A DNA stretch of 13,811 bases from PNMQ01 sp964478775 (lineage in GTDB: Bacteria; Pseudomonadota; Alphaproteobacteria; Paracaedibacterales; CAIOTO01): assembly GCA_964478775.1 (NCBI GenBank), contig CAYZJC010000032.1, positions 1-13,811 of the forward strand, written 5' to 3'. Made by a program: the position numbers and the translations under genes. The notes below the pieces were generated by a model. It had not been told where the DNA came from, made no database searches, and saw only the letters and a list, made by a program, of their open reading frames with translations. Positions 5,798 through 13,709 of this stretch are shown here, in pieces; position 1 is the stretch's first letter, and every line of letters starts with the position of its first letter.

Positions 5798-8227
5798 ACG
5801 GGACAAACACCGACTCTCCCCGAGCTGCAACCCGCGCGCCACCGCCCAGTCCGCAGGGGACCGGACCCCTCCGCCGGGCCCCAGCCGCCGGGCCCCATAC
5901 AATTTTAGTAAATTTTGAGAAGATATTTCATCAAAAGCCAGCCTCGTCAAGTAAGCAAAATCCCTTAAGTCCCATTGACCATATGACCAGAAAACACCCA
6001 CATCGCTCGACCACGCAATATCTTTCCAAGGGTGTGACGTTAGCCGGTCAACCATAAATTTAGGCGTGAACCATATGGTGGTTTTTTCTTCGTTTTCTTT
6101 TGTTGTTCGTACACCTACTTTAATGCGAAGATATTGATTAACATCATACATCTGATTCTCATATTCATACCTCAACCCACTTAAGTCAAATTCCCCTGTG
6201 AGGGTGTCTGCAAAAGCGTTAAAGGAAAATTCTTTTCGTTGCCCTTCACCATTGTCAAACAAAAGCTTTCCATTGATAAACCGGTTATAAATGGCTTCAT
6301 AGCCCCTTGCAAATTCTGGTGCATCTAGTACGCCACTTTGAATAACTGTTAAGGCTCTAGCATCCCCTTGGTTGGCTGCCAATAAAAACCATTCCTTGGC
6401 TGCTTTCGCATCTATGGGAACGTTCATTCCTTTTTGATAAAGCTCACCAAGTTTAACTTGTGCTTCTTTATGCCCTTTGCTTGCAGCGTGTGTATAATAA
6501 TGCACATGATCAGCGCTTGCAGCTAAAGTCAAGTAGTGATCTACTAACATCACTAAGGCCGTTTCATTTCCTAAGTCCGCCCCTTGCTTTACATAAAGCA
6601 TGGCATCAGCAGATGTTGGCGTTAACCCCCCTATTTGGTTGTGATACGCCTCTATCAATTCCATTAAAGCCCTTTCATAACCCATTGAGGCCCCTTTTTG
6701 GTACCATTCAATAGATTCAAGGCTTTGGGATGCTAAGTCCAGTCTTTCATCTATATAATAATCAACAACTTGGCGTATGGCGTCTGCTTGACCTGCTAAA
6801 GCTGCTTTTTCATACCAAGAAAAAGCTGTTGCTTCATTGGCTGAAATTGAAGATGTGCCCTTTGTATAAAGATTTCCCAGTTGCAGCCAAACCTCTGGCG
6901 TGCCTTGATCCCCGGCTTTGATGTACCATTCTTGTGCTGCTTCTTGATGTGAAGATAAACCCATTGCTGACGTCGCATATAGTTCTGCTAACTCAACAAT
7001 GGCTTGTTGAACACCTTGCTGCGCTGCCCTTGTGTAATACGCAACTGCTTTTTCATGATTGTGAACAGCTAAAGAGGTATCCCCATATATTTTTGCCAAT
7101 TCATATAAAGCTTCTCTATGGTCATTGTGTGCGGCTAACTGATAAAACCTGATTGCTTCATCACTATCTTTTATTGTACCCTCGCCTGCTTGATACGCTT
7201 TTGCCACTTTAAACTGATAATCAACATTACCCGCTTCTGCCGCTTGACAGGTGAAAAAGAAAATACGCTCAACATTTTTTTTCACAACAAGCCCTTGTGT
7301 ATACAAGTCAATCATAGCGATAGCTGCATCAAAATCACCCTCGATTGCCATTGTTTCTAAAGTAATACGGGCTTTTTTCACCCCTTTTTTGGCTTGCTTG
7401 GCTAGTTCTTCCACCTGAGGGTTAGAAGAATCATTTGAAAGGGTTGACAGATCCGCATCATCTTTATAATCAATTGACACGATTGGGGAGGGTTGAGGGG
7501 ATGGAGATATCATATCCATGGCGGATGGTTTTTGATCTACCACAGGATGTGGGGCTGAAATGGCAACTGGGGTTGATTGAGGTAAAGATAAAGCAGAGAG
7601 TTTAGCTGCAATTTCTTTGATGAGGGTGAGATCGTCCTTGTTTTGTCTGCGTATTTGTTTTCCATAAGTTAAGGCACGTGTCAAAACTTCCTCAAAATAT
7701 TCCGTATCCTCTTCTACATCTGTTGCCAACGCATAGTCTAGTTGCATCAATCCCCTATGGGCTTCATCATGTGGTTCTAATTGCAGCACATTTTCATAAT
7801 AAGTGACGGCACCACCAGGATTTGTTTCCCATACACATTTTGCACAGTGCAAATAGGATGAGATCTTAATGTGTTTGGCTTCTGCACCCGCAGCACGCAA
7901 AAAATAAGTTTCTGCTTTCGCATAATCTGGTGGAACCATCAAAAAATATCTTCTACCTTCCTCAAAAGGGTCTAAGGCCATTTCTCCTCCCAAATGAATA
8001 TGGGCACTCCCCCCTGCCCCGCCTTGATTACTTGTTTCTTGGGCGACATGTCTTGTCTCGCTAAACGTCTGCGTCACATTGCCACCAATAGATGAATCTT
8101 TTAAATTTCCTTTTGTCACACTGGGTTGTGGGGTGGCTGTAAACTCAGATGTGACTCCACATCTGACATTCACTGCAAAGACAACTGCAGTTGCCAGGAG
8201 TGTTTTATAATAAGTATTTGCCTTCAT
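5777..8227 (-). CDS. Exported multi-Sel1-repeat protein with hypervariable GC-rich C-terminal tail (paralogue 2, 816 aa)
   Basis: The ATG at 8225-8227 has AAGGGA 8 nt upstream and a -35/-10 pair further up. A signal peptide (residues 1 to about 25, hydrophobic LLATAVVFAV) is followed by the block TKGNLKDSSIGGNVTQTF at 38-55, shared with paralogue 1, a TPR-like region (85-185) and a Pro-rich linker (PHPVVDQKPSA at 226-236). About nine Sel1 repeats fill roughly 285-630; clear examples are AAQQGVQQAIVELAELY and AASKGHKEAQVKLGELYQKG. The C-terminal module starts FARGYEAIYNRFINGK (639-654). Variable block 736-764, invariant FDEISSQNLLKL (765-776), a 34-residue Gly/Arg-rich tail (777-810) and terminal FLTKFE follow. 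Compared with paralogue 1 the ends match and the repeat region is much longer. Exported host-interaction or surface role is inferred; no enzymatic motif seen. Confidence 0.92.
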   Translation of the reverse strand: MKANTYYKTLLATAVVFAVNVRCGVTSEFTATPQPSVTKGNLKDSSIGGNVTQTFSETRHVAQETSNQGGAGGSAHIHLGGEMALDPFEEGRRYFLMVPPDYAKAETYFLRAAGAEAKHIKISSYLHCAKCVWETNPGGAVTYYENVLQLEPHDEAHRGLMQLDYALATDVEEDTEYFEEVLTRALTYGKQIRRQNKDDLTLIKEIAAKLSALSLPQSTPVAISAPHPVVDQKPSAMDMISPSPQPSPIVSIDYKDDADLSTLSNDSSNPQVEELAKQAKKGVKKARITLETMAIEGDFDAAIAMIDLYTQGLVVKKNVERIFFFTCQAAEAGNVDYQFKVAKAYQAGEGTIKDSDEAIRFYQLAAHNDHREALYELAKIYGDTSLAVHNHEKAVAYYTRAAQQGVQQAIVELAELYATSAMGLSSHQEAAQEWYIKAGDQGTPEVWLQLGNLYTKGTSSISANEATAFSWYEKAALAGQADAIRQVVDYYIDERLDLASQSLESIEWYQKGASMGYERALMELIEAYHNQIGGLTPTSADAMLYVKQGADLGNETALVMLVDHYLTLAASADHVHYYTHAASKGHKEAQVKLGELYQKGMNVPIDAKAAKEWFLLAANQGDARALTVIQSGVLDAPEFARGYEAIYNRFINGKLLFDNGEGQRKEFSFNAFADTLTGEFDLSGLRYEYENQMYDVNQYLRIKVGVRTTKENEEKTTIWFTPKFMVDRLTSHPWKDIAWSSDVGVFWSYGQWDLRDFAYLTRLAFDEISSQNLLKLYGARRLGPGGGVRSPADWAVARGLQLGESRCLSRFLTKFE
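5798..5899 (-). other. Hypervariable GC-rich tail segment of paralogue 2 (102 nt)
   Basis: These 102 nt encode 34 residues between the same invariant flanks as in paralogue 1. By hand count the coding strand has G 50, C 28, T 18 and A 6 (about 76% GC), against clearly AT-rich neighbours. A 12-nt unit GGGGCCCGGCGG occurs twice, 2 nt apart (plus-strand 5885-5896 and 5871-5882). The segment is 45 nt longer than in paralogue 1, a multiple of three, so the final FLTKFE frame is kept. Confidence 0.85.
5936..6022 (-). other. Second variable block (29 codons) in the C-terminal module of paralogue 2
   Basis: Counterpart of 195-281. It encodes DIAWSSDVGVFWSYG followed by QWDLRDFAYLTRLA, the same length as in paralogue 1 with about half the residues changed, again between invariant DNA on both sides. 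Confidence 0.65.
6022..6108 (-). repeat. 87-nt block identical in both Sel1 paralogues, copy 2
   Basis: Base-for-base identical to 281-367, including silent sites, within a module whose neighbouring parts have diverged. Confidence 0.85.
8010..8122 (-). repeat. Near-identical N-terminal block of the Sel1 paralogues, copy 2
   Basis: Matches 1603-1715 with about three base differences; encodes the SSIGGNVTQTF motif and the Gln/Gly-rich stretch after it. Confidence 0.85.
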
Positions 8228-8612
8228 CGTACGTATCCCTTAATCTTTTTTTTTAATCTCTTTTGAATTGAAAAAACTTACTTAAACTTATAAACAAAAA
8301 TAACTTTCATTGCAAATGATTATGGTTAAATTGATGGTTGAAATATGAGAGGTTTTTCAACTAGGAGGGGAAAGGTTGATGAAATTCTATGTGAAATGAT
8401 TGAGTTACAAGCCAATTTATCATCAAGAATGGCTTTTCATTTATGTAAAATTTAACTATACTGACACCTATAAATATCTTTAATGTCTCACATAGCAACT
8501 TAACAATAGCGCCTAAGGTATTGAAGCTGTTAACCCCTTATTCAATTTTAAAATCTTTGACACTTATTAAAAACAGTCAGACACTTACTTTTTTAGCGCA
8601 TATTTTATATCA
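8228..8612. other. Divergent intergenic region, 385 nt
   Basis: This spacer separates the Sel1 gene (minus) from the SNF2 gene (plus). It carries the Sel1 promoter listed separately. Towards the helicase there is an isolated TTGACA at 8557-8562 without a convincing -10 at the right distance, so no promoter is called for that gene. A 36-codon ATG reading frame at 8345-8455 lacks a ribosome-binding site and recognisable similarity and is not called. Confidence 0.55.
8287..8315 (-). promoter_or_regulatory. Probable sigma70-type promoter of the 816-aa Sel1 gene
   Basis: On the minus strand TTGCAA (8310-8315, 4 of 6) and TATAAG (8287-8292, 5 of 6) are 17 nt apart. Transcription would begin near 8280 and give a leader of about 50 nt that includes the AAGGGA ribosome-binding site. 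Confidence 0.5.
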
Positions 8613-11375
8613 ATGACTTCATCTTTAAACAAAAAACCCATTTCGCTTATTTTATCTCCCTTAGGCCATTTGAAATTAGAAGTTAATGAAGAGAACCAAG
8701 AATTTTTAACTCCTGCATTGGTTGATAAAGTCAACTCCTTTTTTGAAACATCGTATGCTGTTGGCATCTTACGATTAGCAGCAGCTTCATTTCCGGTCTC
8801 TACAGCTCCATCCCTTGCGTTTTGGCAGTCTTTTGGTCAGCTCTTTTTATACCAGGCAAGAATGAAAATGTTACAAAGGAATGAACAAACACAAGAGGCT
8901 GTGCAAGTTACAATTGACATAGAAAAGTTGCAGCAATTTTGCGAAAAAGCCCCTTTTATGAAGGGGGGTGAATATGTGAATACGAACTCTCTTACAACCC
9001 TTGCACATGAATTAAGTCAAGCCCTTCACTTAGAACTGAAAAGCTATAAGGGGGGTTTAGATGATTATTTATCTGCCTATAATGCGCAGTGGCAAAAAGT
9101 TGGACGCGTTTGTTTTCATTTAGCTGAAAATAAAAATAATCATGATCGTCCCTTTGCGTTTCTTGCAACCTACACAACCAATCTATCTGACACTTCTAAA
9201 GTACAACATGTTCCCTTAGGACAGGCCTTAAAAGAATATGCCAATGATCAGCATCAATTATTATCTCTCCTGCTGCCAGTGCAACGTGCCTCTTCAAAAA
9301 GCCAATTCATAAAAAATATGCTTGAACGCTCTACCTTATTTTCACCGCAAGCCTGGAGCGCACAAGAAGCGTATTATTTTTTAAAGGATGTCCCCTTGAT
9401 TGAAGAAAGCGGCGTCAATGTGCGCATTCCAAATTGGTGGTCACCTCAAAAGCCCCCAAGACCGCAGGTAAAGATTTCCCTTGGTAATGACACGTCAAAG
9501 ACGATGGGGTTAGATGCCTTACTTGATTTTGAAATGCATTATGCATTGCCCGATGGAACAACCTTAGATCAAGATGAAATGCAGCACTTACTTTCCACAC
9601 CCTCAAGCTTTGTGCATATCAAAGGGCAATGGGTTGAAGTGGATCAACAAAAATTGTCTGCTGTGATGACACATTGGAACGACGTTGCTGCCCTTGCGCA
9701 CACAAATGGATTGTCATTTGCAAAAGGGATGCGGTTAATTGCAGGGTCAACTACCCTTGAAAGTGGAAAGGTCAACCTTCAAGAAAGTGTGAACCAATGG
9801 TCAACGATTGTAGAAGGGAACTGGTTAAAAGAAAAATTAGCACAACTACGCAGCCCAGATGCTTCTTCACCAGACCTCTTAATGCGAACTTTAAAATCTA
9901 CCTTACATGCGACGCTTCGACCTTACCAAGTGTGCGGTGTACAGTGGCTTTGGACACTCTATCATTTGCGTTTAGGGGGATGCCTTGCCGATGATATGGG
10001 TCTTGGTAAGACGATTCAAGTCTTATCGCTTTTGTTATTCATTAAAAACCAAACAAAGCCACCTTTTTGTCATTTGCTCGTGGTGCCCGCTTCCCTACTT
10101 GGTAATTGGCAAGCTGAAATTGAAAAATTTGCCCCTTCTTTGCGGGTATACATTGCGCACAGCAGTGGAAATGAAACGTATATCACTTCAGATGATCAAG
10201 CGCCTGATTTGACAACCTATGACCTTGTCATCACCACTTATGGTAATATTTACAGACTTGCCTGGCTTGAAACTATCAACTTTGACTGTTTGATTTGTGA
10301 TGAAGCGCAAAATTTGAAAAATCCACAGACCAAGCAAGCGCAGGCAATTAAGAAGGTGAAAAGCCATATCCGTTTTATATTAACGGGCACACCTGTTGAA
10401 AATAAATTATTAGATTTATGGTCACTGTTTGATTTTATTTTGCCTGGACTTTTGGGGTCGAGTAAGGAATTTGCAGCCTATAGCAAAAAAATGAAGGAGG
10501 ATACGAATGAGAGTAAACAAGCCTTTTTTACAAGTGTGCGTCACTTAATTAACCCGTATATTTTAAGAAGGCTTAAAACTGATAAATCTATTATCAGTGA
10601 CTTGCCGGATAAAACAGAACTAGAAACTTATTGTTTTTTGTCCAAACAACAAATTGCACATTATCAACAAGCCGTCAATGAATTGGCACACAAACTCAAA
10701 GAAGCAAGACAGCAGCAAGACCTTATGGCAAGGCGAGGACTTGTCTTATCTTACCTGACACGCTTTAAACAAATTTGTAATCACCCAACGCAGTGGTTAG
10801 GACATGGAGATTTTAAAGAAGATCACAGTGGAAAATTTATCCGCTTAAAAGAGATCTGTGAAAACATTGCAGCAAAACAAGAAAAAGTTCTGATTTTCAC
10901 GCAATACTATGAGATTATGGAGCCCATCCATGCGTTATTAAAGCAGGTTTTCAAGCAATCTGGCTTAATCTTACATGGCAAAACACCTGTAAAGAAAAGG
11001 GCGCAACTTGTTGAAACTTTTCAACAAGAAGAAGGGCCACCCTTTTTTATTTTGTCATTAAAGGCGGGGGGAACAGGTCTTACCTTAACCCACGCATCAC
11101 ATGTGATTCATTTTGATAGATGGTGGAATCCGGCCGTTGAAAACCAAGCAACTGATCGCGCTTATCGCATCGGGCAAAATAAAAATGTCTTGGTGCATAA
11201 ATTTATTTGCCAAGGAACAATAGAAGAAAAAATTAATGCCATGATTGAAAGTAAGCAAAATCTGGCAACGCAGCTATTGCAAGGGGGCGGTGATCTTTTA
11301 TTAACGGAAATGACGGATGAAGAACTCATGAATGTGGTTTGCCTTGATATTCATCGTGCACTAGGGGATACCTAA
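8613..11375 (+). CDS. SNF2-family DEAD/H-type helicase (920 aa)
   Basis: This is a bacterial Swi2/Snf2 ATPase, a double-stranded DNA translocase. A SNF2-associated domain (DUF3670-like) lies at about 295-380 (GLDALLDFEMHYALPDG, then GQWVEVD). The ATPase core starts at LRPYQVCGVQWLW. Walker A is DDMGLGKT with K466, motif II is DEAQ (563-566), and motif III is LTGTPVEN. RRLKTDK and KQICNHP follow. The C-terminal RecA lobe has VLIFTQYY near 759, SLKAGGTGLTLT, DRWWNPAVE and motif VI TDRAYRIGQ (847-855). All catalytic motifs are intact. The ATG at 8613 has no clear ribosome-binding site, but no better start is seen. A SWIM-finger gene follows 52 nt downstream, a pairing common in bacteria and probably one operon. 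The cellular role (repair, transcription or defence) is not established from sequence. Confidence 0.95.
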   Translation: MTSSLNKKPISLILSPLGHLKLEVNEENQEFLTPALVDKVNSFFETSYAVGILRLAAASFPVSTAPSLAFWQSFGQLFLYQARMKMLQRNEQTQEAVQVTIDIEKLQQFCEKAPFMKGGEYVNTNSLTTLAHELSQALHLELKSYKGGLDDYLSAYNAQWQKVGRVCFHLAENKNNHDRPFAFLATYTTNLSDTSKVQHVPLGQALKEYANDQHQLLSLLLPVQRASSKSQFIKNMLERSTLFSPQAWSAQEAYYFLKDVPLIEESGVNVRIPNWWSPQKPPRPQVKISLGNDTSKTMGLDALLDFEMHYALPDGTTLDQDEMQHLLSTPSSFVHIKGQWVEVDQQKLSAVMTHWNDVAALAHTNGLSFAKGMRLIAGSTTLESGKVNLQESVNQWSTIVEGNWLKEKLAQLRSPDASSPDLLMRTLKSTLHATLRPYQVCGVQWLWTLYHLRLGGCLADDMGLGKTIQVLSLLLFIKNQTKPPFCHLLVVPASLLGNWQAEIEKFAPSLRVYIAHSSGNETYITSDDQAPDLTTYDLVITTYGNIYRLAWLETINFDCLICDEAQNLKNPQTKQAQAIKKVKSHIRFILTGTPVENKLLDLWSLFDFILPGLLGSSKEFAAYSKKMKEDTNESKQAFFTSVRHLINPYILRRLKTDKSIISDLPDKTELETYCFLSKQQIAHYQQAVNELAHKLKEARQQQDLMARRGLVLSYLTRFKQICNHPTQWLGHGDFKEDHSGKFIRLKEICENIAAKQEKVLIFTQYYEIMEPIHALLKQVFKQSGLILHGKTPVKKRAQLVETFQQEEGPPFFILSLKAGGTGLTLTHASHVIHFDRWWNPAVENQATDRAYRIGQNKNVLVHKFICQGTIEEKINAMIESKQNLATQLLQGGGDLLLTEMTDEELMNVVCLDIHRALGDT

Positions 11376-11427
11376 ACCCTAAAGCAACCTATAAAAAATC
11401 ATTCATAAAAGAAGAAGAGGTAAAAAA

Positions 11428-12132
11428 ATGAGTCGTTATTATTCAGGGTTTCCAGAATATGTTTCCGTTGCAAAACGAAAAGAAAAGCGAGAAAAGTTCT
11501 TAAATAGAAAAAGCACAAAAAGGGATACATTTAACCCCATTACAGTTGAAGGGCGTCTCATTGCACGCACATTTTGGGGAAAAGCTTGGTGTAGCCATCT
11601 TGAATCGTTTGATGATTATGAAAGTCGCCTCACCAAAGGACGATCTTATGTAAGAAATGGATCTGTTATCGACTTAAAGATAAAAGCTGGTGAAATTAAT
11701 GCGTTGGTGTTTGGGACATCACTTTATAAAGTGACCATCAATGTGGTCCCCTTGTTTGAGGCTCAATGGCAAGCCTTAATTAAAGAGTGTAATCAGCAAA
11801 TTGATTCCCTTGTGGAATTATTGCAAGGAAAGTTTTCAGATGGTGTGATTGCCATTTTAACGCAAAAAAACAAAGGGATGTTTCCTTCATTTGACGATAT
11901 GGATATAAGATGTTCTTGCCCTGATTATTCGTATTTGTGCAAACACGCTGCAGCCGTTTTATATGGTGTGGGCAATCGCTTAGATCAGGCGCCTGAGTTG
12001 TTATTCTTATTAAGAAGCGCAACCCATTTAGACTTAATTAAGGCCCCTTCATTTGAAAATGTTGTTAACACAAATCAAACTGAATTAAAAGAAGACCTGT
12101 CTACACTATTTGATATTGATTTAGTCACATAA
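11428..12132 (+). CDS. SWIM zinc-finger protein (234 aa)
   Basis: The ATG has an AGAGG ribosome-binding site 7 nt upstream. The SWIM finger CxCx6CxH is complete: C162, C164, C171 and H173 within CSCPDYSYLCKHAAAVLYG. SWIM fingers bind zinc and are thought to mediate DNA or protein contacts. The N-terminal region (YYSGFPEYVSVAKR, ARTFWGKAWCSHLESFDDYESRL) is typical of the SWIM proteins encoded next to bacterial SNF2 helicases, which supports a functional partnership with the preceding gene. After the stop codon the sequence quickly becomes transposase remnant on the other strand. The natural C-terminus could therefore have been trimmed by that rearrangement; homologue lengths would decide. Confidence 0.92.
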   Translation: MSRYYSGFPEYVSVAKRKEKREKFLNRKSTKRDTFNPITVEGRLIARTFWGKAWCSHLESFDDYESRLTKGRSYVRNGSVIDLKIKAGEINALVFGTSLYKVTINVVPLFEAQWQALIKECNQQIDSLVELLQGKFSDGVIAILTQKNKGMFPSFDDMDIRCSCPDYSYLCKHAAAVLYGVGNRLDQAPELLFLLRSATHLDLIKAPSFENVVNTNQTELKEDLSTLFDIDLVT

Positions 12133-12179
12133 TCAAAAGAAGTGTTTAATTCCATTGAGTCTGGAGACTTAGCATTAGC

Positions 12180-12660
12180 TTATCAAAAAATGAAAGAGTT
12201 CTTGCAGGATGAACTTTGGCGTTACATCACGTTTGACAATATCTTCTGCATAGTTTTTGGCAAATGGCAAATTAGCCTTAGTCCACAAGGTATATTCAAA
12301 CAGCTGACAAATATTATTTTGTTGAAAGTAATATTCATTCTTGTTCAAATTAAATTCAGACAGTTCTTTGCTTTCAAATTATCGTATTAAAAGAAAATGA
12401 ATATCTTCTGTTGGAATCTTATTTAAAGAAAACTGAAAAAACATATGTTTTGCTTTAAATTAACCGATTTGAATAACGCAATAAACCTGTGCATGAAATT
12501 CTCGGCATCTGCCAATCAGATCTATTTCTTCATCTGTAAATGTGAAATATATAGATCGTTGTTCATCATCAAAATCAGGAAGTCCGTAAAACGCAACTTC
12601 TTCTAATTCGGATCGTATGGTAAGTCGTTCACTCTTAGTCACAAAAGATACTCCATTCAT
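12180..12660 (-). pseudogene. tnpA: Tn3-family transposase (DUF4158) N-terminal remnant
   Basis: The first 66 codons are open (MNGVSFVTKSERLTIRSELEE, then IYFTFTDEEIDLIGRCREFH). Reading on in the same frame past a TAA at 12460-12462 gives FKAKHMFFQFSLNKIPTEDIHFLL, a second TAA (12379-12381), then ELSEFNLNKNEYYFQQNNICQLF and RDVTPKFILQELFHFLIS. Further stops follow below about 12185. The string QIG-stop-FKAKHMFF matches the QxGYFKAKxxFF stretch of Tn3-family transposases, with the Tyr codon mutated to a stop. Only about 160 of the roughly 1000 expected residues remain, and the catalytic DDE part is absent. It is divergent from the resolvase gene, the normal Tn3 order. The left limit is approximate. 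Confidence 0.85.
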
Positions 12661-12735
12661 AAGTATTATAATGCTCGTTTTGTAAGTCTATTTTATCTAG
12701 CATAAAGGATCATTGTATGTCATCCTAAATATAGT

Positions 12736-12763
12736 GTGTTATGCATTAAAAATGCCTTAACAC
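12736..12763. promoter_or_regulatory. 28-bp dyad between transposase remnant and resolvase (candidate res subsite)
   Basis: GTGTTA pairs with TAACAC and GCAT with ATGC around an A/T-rich centre, giving a nearly perfect 28-bp dyad. This is the size of a Tn3 res subsite I, and it lies in the divergent tnpA/tnpR spacer where res is normally found. A second, smaller dyad (AGGAT/ATCCT, 12706-12726) lies towards the transposase. Assignment rests on position and size, not on a known recognition sequence. Confidence 0.45.
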
Positions 12764-12791
12764 CAGAGTTCGTCAAAAATAGGTATTTTTT

Positions 12792-13442
12792 ATGATTTAT
12801 GGCTATGTTCGCGTGAGTAACCAAGACCAAAATGTTGAAAGTCAAAAAAATGTGATTAGCCGATATGGGGTTGATCATAAGATGATGGTAGACGAGTGGA
12901 TTGAAGTGGAAATGTCGTCTCGTAAATCAACACGTGATCGTCGAATAGACGAATTACTTGAAAAACTACAACCGGGTGATGTTATTATTGCATCTGAACT
13001 CTCACGTCTGGGAAGATCAATTAAGGAAACACTTAATACCATTGATAATCTCGTTCAAAACAAGAAAAACCGACTCATTTTAATTAAACAGAATTTAGAT
13101 ATGAATCCTGGGAATATGAACAGCTTAACTAATAAAGTGCTTATCACGGTATTTTCAATGATCGCTGAACTTGAACGTGATTTTATTTCAGAGAGAACAA
13201 AAGAAGGGCTTAATGCAAGAAAAGCAAAAGGAATAAAGCTCGGAAAGCCAAAAGGTATTTTGCAATCATCTATGTATGATAAAGACGTTGATAAGATATT
13301 GCACTTATATCAACTAGGTGTTCCTATTCGCAAAATCATTAAGACACATATTTGTTACGGAAAATACTCTTCACTTAAAGAATACATTGATAAAAGAAAA
13401 AATATTAATTTGCCACTTAATAAAAGTGTTGAAACTACATAA
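12792..13442 (+). CDS. tnpR: Tn3-type serine recombinase (resolvase, 216 aa)
   Basis: The N-terminal catalytic domain of the resolvase/invertase family is intact. YGYVRVSNQDQN carries the nucleophile S9 and R7, SELSRLGRS gives R72 and R75, and AELERDFISERTKEGL is the start of the long E helix. KAKGIKLGKPKG links to a C-terminal helix-turn-helix at about 162-205. Length is slightly above the usual 180-200 residues because of a Lys-rich extension. The ribosome-binding site is weak (AGG within TAGGT). Divergent orientation to the transposase remnant and closeness to a probable terminal repeat identify it as the transposon's cointegrate resolvase rather than a phase-variation invertase. It may still be active although its transposase is dead. 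Confidence 0.93.
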   Translation: MIYGYVRVSNQDQNVESQKNVISRYGVDHKMMVDEWIEVEMSSRKSTRDRRIDELLEKLQPGDVIIASELSRLGRSIKETLNTIDNLVQNKKNRLILIKQNLDMNPGNMNSLTNKVLITVFSMIAELERDFISERTKEGLNARKAKGIKLGKPKGILQSSMYDKDVDKILHLYQLGVPIRKIIKTHICYGKYSSLKEYIDKRKNINLPLNKSVETT

Positions 13443-13459
13443 TTATAATTCATTGTTAC

Positions 13460-13497
13460 TTCCAGCGGTAATTTTGGCGGTTTGGGCGTAGAACCCC
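13460..13497. mobile_element. Probable Tn3-family terminal inverted repeat (right end)
   Basis: Read on the minus strand from 13497, the sequence begins GGGGTTCTACGCCCAAACCG and continues CCAAAATTACCGCTGGAA, about 38 nt. Tn3-family ends are about 38 bp and typically begin GGGG. It lies 17 nt after the resolvase stop, as expected for the outer end. No partner repeat is seen in the window; the left end is presumably lost with most of the transposase. It is also locally more GC-rich than the surroundings. Confidence 0.55.
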
Positions 13498-13511
13498 AAA
13501 ATGCAAACCAA

Positions 13512-13709
13512 CTAAAAGCAAACCCCGGTAGCTAATAAATCAGCTGCTAGCTCTTTTATGTCTAAATCATTTTCGGTTTTTTCTTTAGGCTCAACTTTAA
13601 AAGATTCTGGTGGATGGTTTGCAACAAACTCATCCCCAAGTTTACATAGCTCCATAAGCTGTTCCATTGTTTCCTTTAATTCTTCTTCATAAGTTTTGAC
13701 TTTTTTCAT
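13512..13709 (-). CDS. Small acidic hypothetical protein (65 aa)
   Basis: The ATG at 13707-13709 starts MKKVKTYEEELKETMEQLME, a predicted amphipathic and possibly coiled helix, followed by an acidic/Lys linker and a second helix (DIKELAADLLATG). An upstream in-frame TTG would add 12 residues. There is no signal peptide, no strong ribosome-binding site and no family I recognise. The coding end lies only 14 nt from the probable transposon end, so the last residues may have been altered by the insertion. Amino-acid composition is protein-like, but the evidence for a real gene is moderate. Confidence 0.5.
   Translation of the reverse strand: MKKVKTYEEELKETMEQLMELCKLGDEFVANHPPESFKVEPKEKTENDLDIKELAADLLATGVCF

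Noticed and set aside
102..5899. Ordinary diversity-generating retroelement as explanation of the variable tails
   Set aside because: No reverse transcriptase or template repeat is in the window, and the tails differ in length by 45 nt, whereas such elements substitute at adenines without changing length. Kept only as a test to run genome-wide.
8301..8326. Fur-box-like sequence around the -35 of the Sel1 promoter
   Set aside because: Only a TCATT/AATGA half-site symmetry is present and the match to a Fur consensus is partial; in AT-rich DNA this is expected by chance.
8345..8455. 36-codon ATG reading frame in the Sel1/SNF2 spacer
   Set aside because: No ribosome-binding site before the ATG, no recognisable similarity and a length expected by chance.
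12142..12390. Plus-strand reading frame starting GTG directly after the SWIM gene and in frame with it
   Set aside because: Its opposite strand reads as Tn3-family transposase with nonsense codons (NEYYFQQNN, RDVTPKFILQELF), so this frame is best explained as an antisense shadow. I also dropped the idea that the SWIM stop is a premature nonsense codon.
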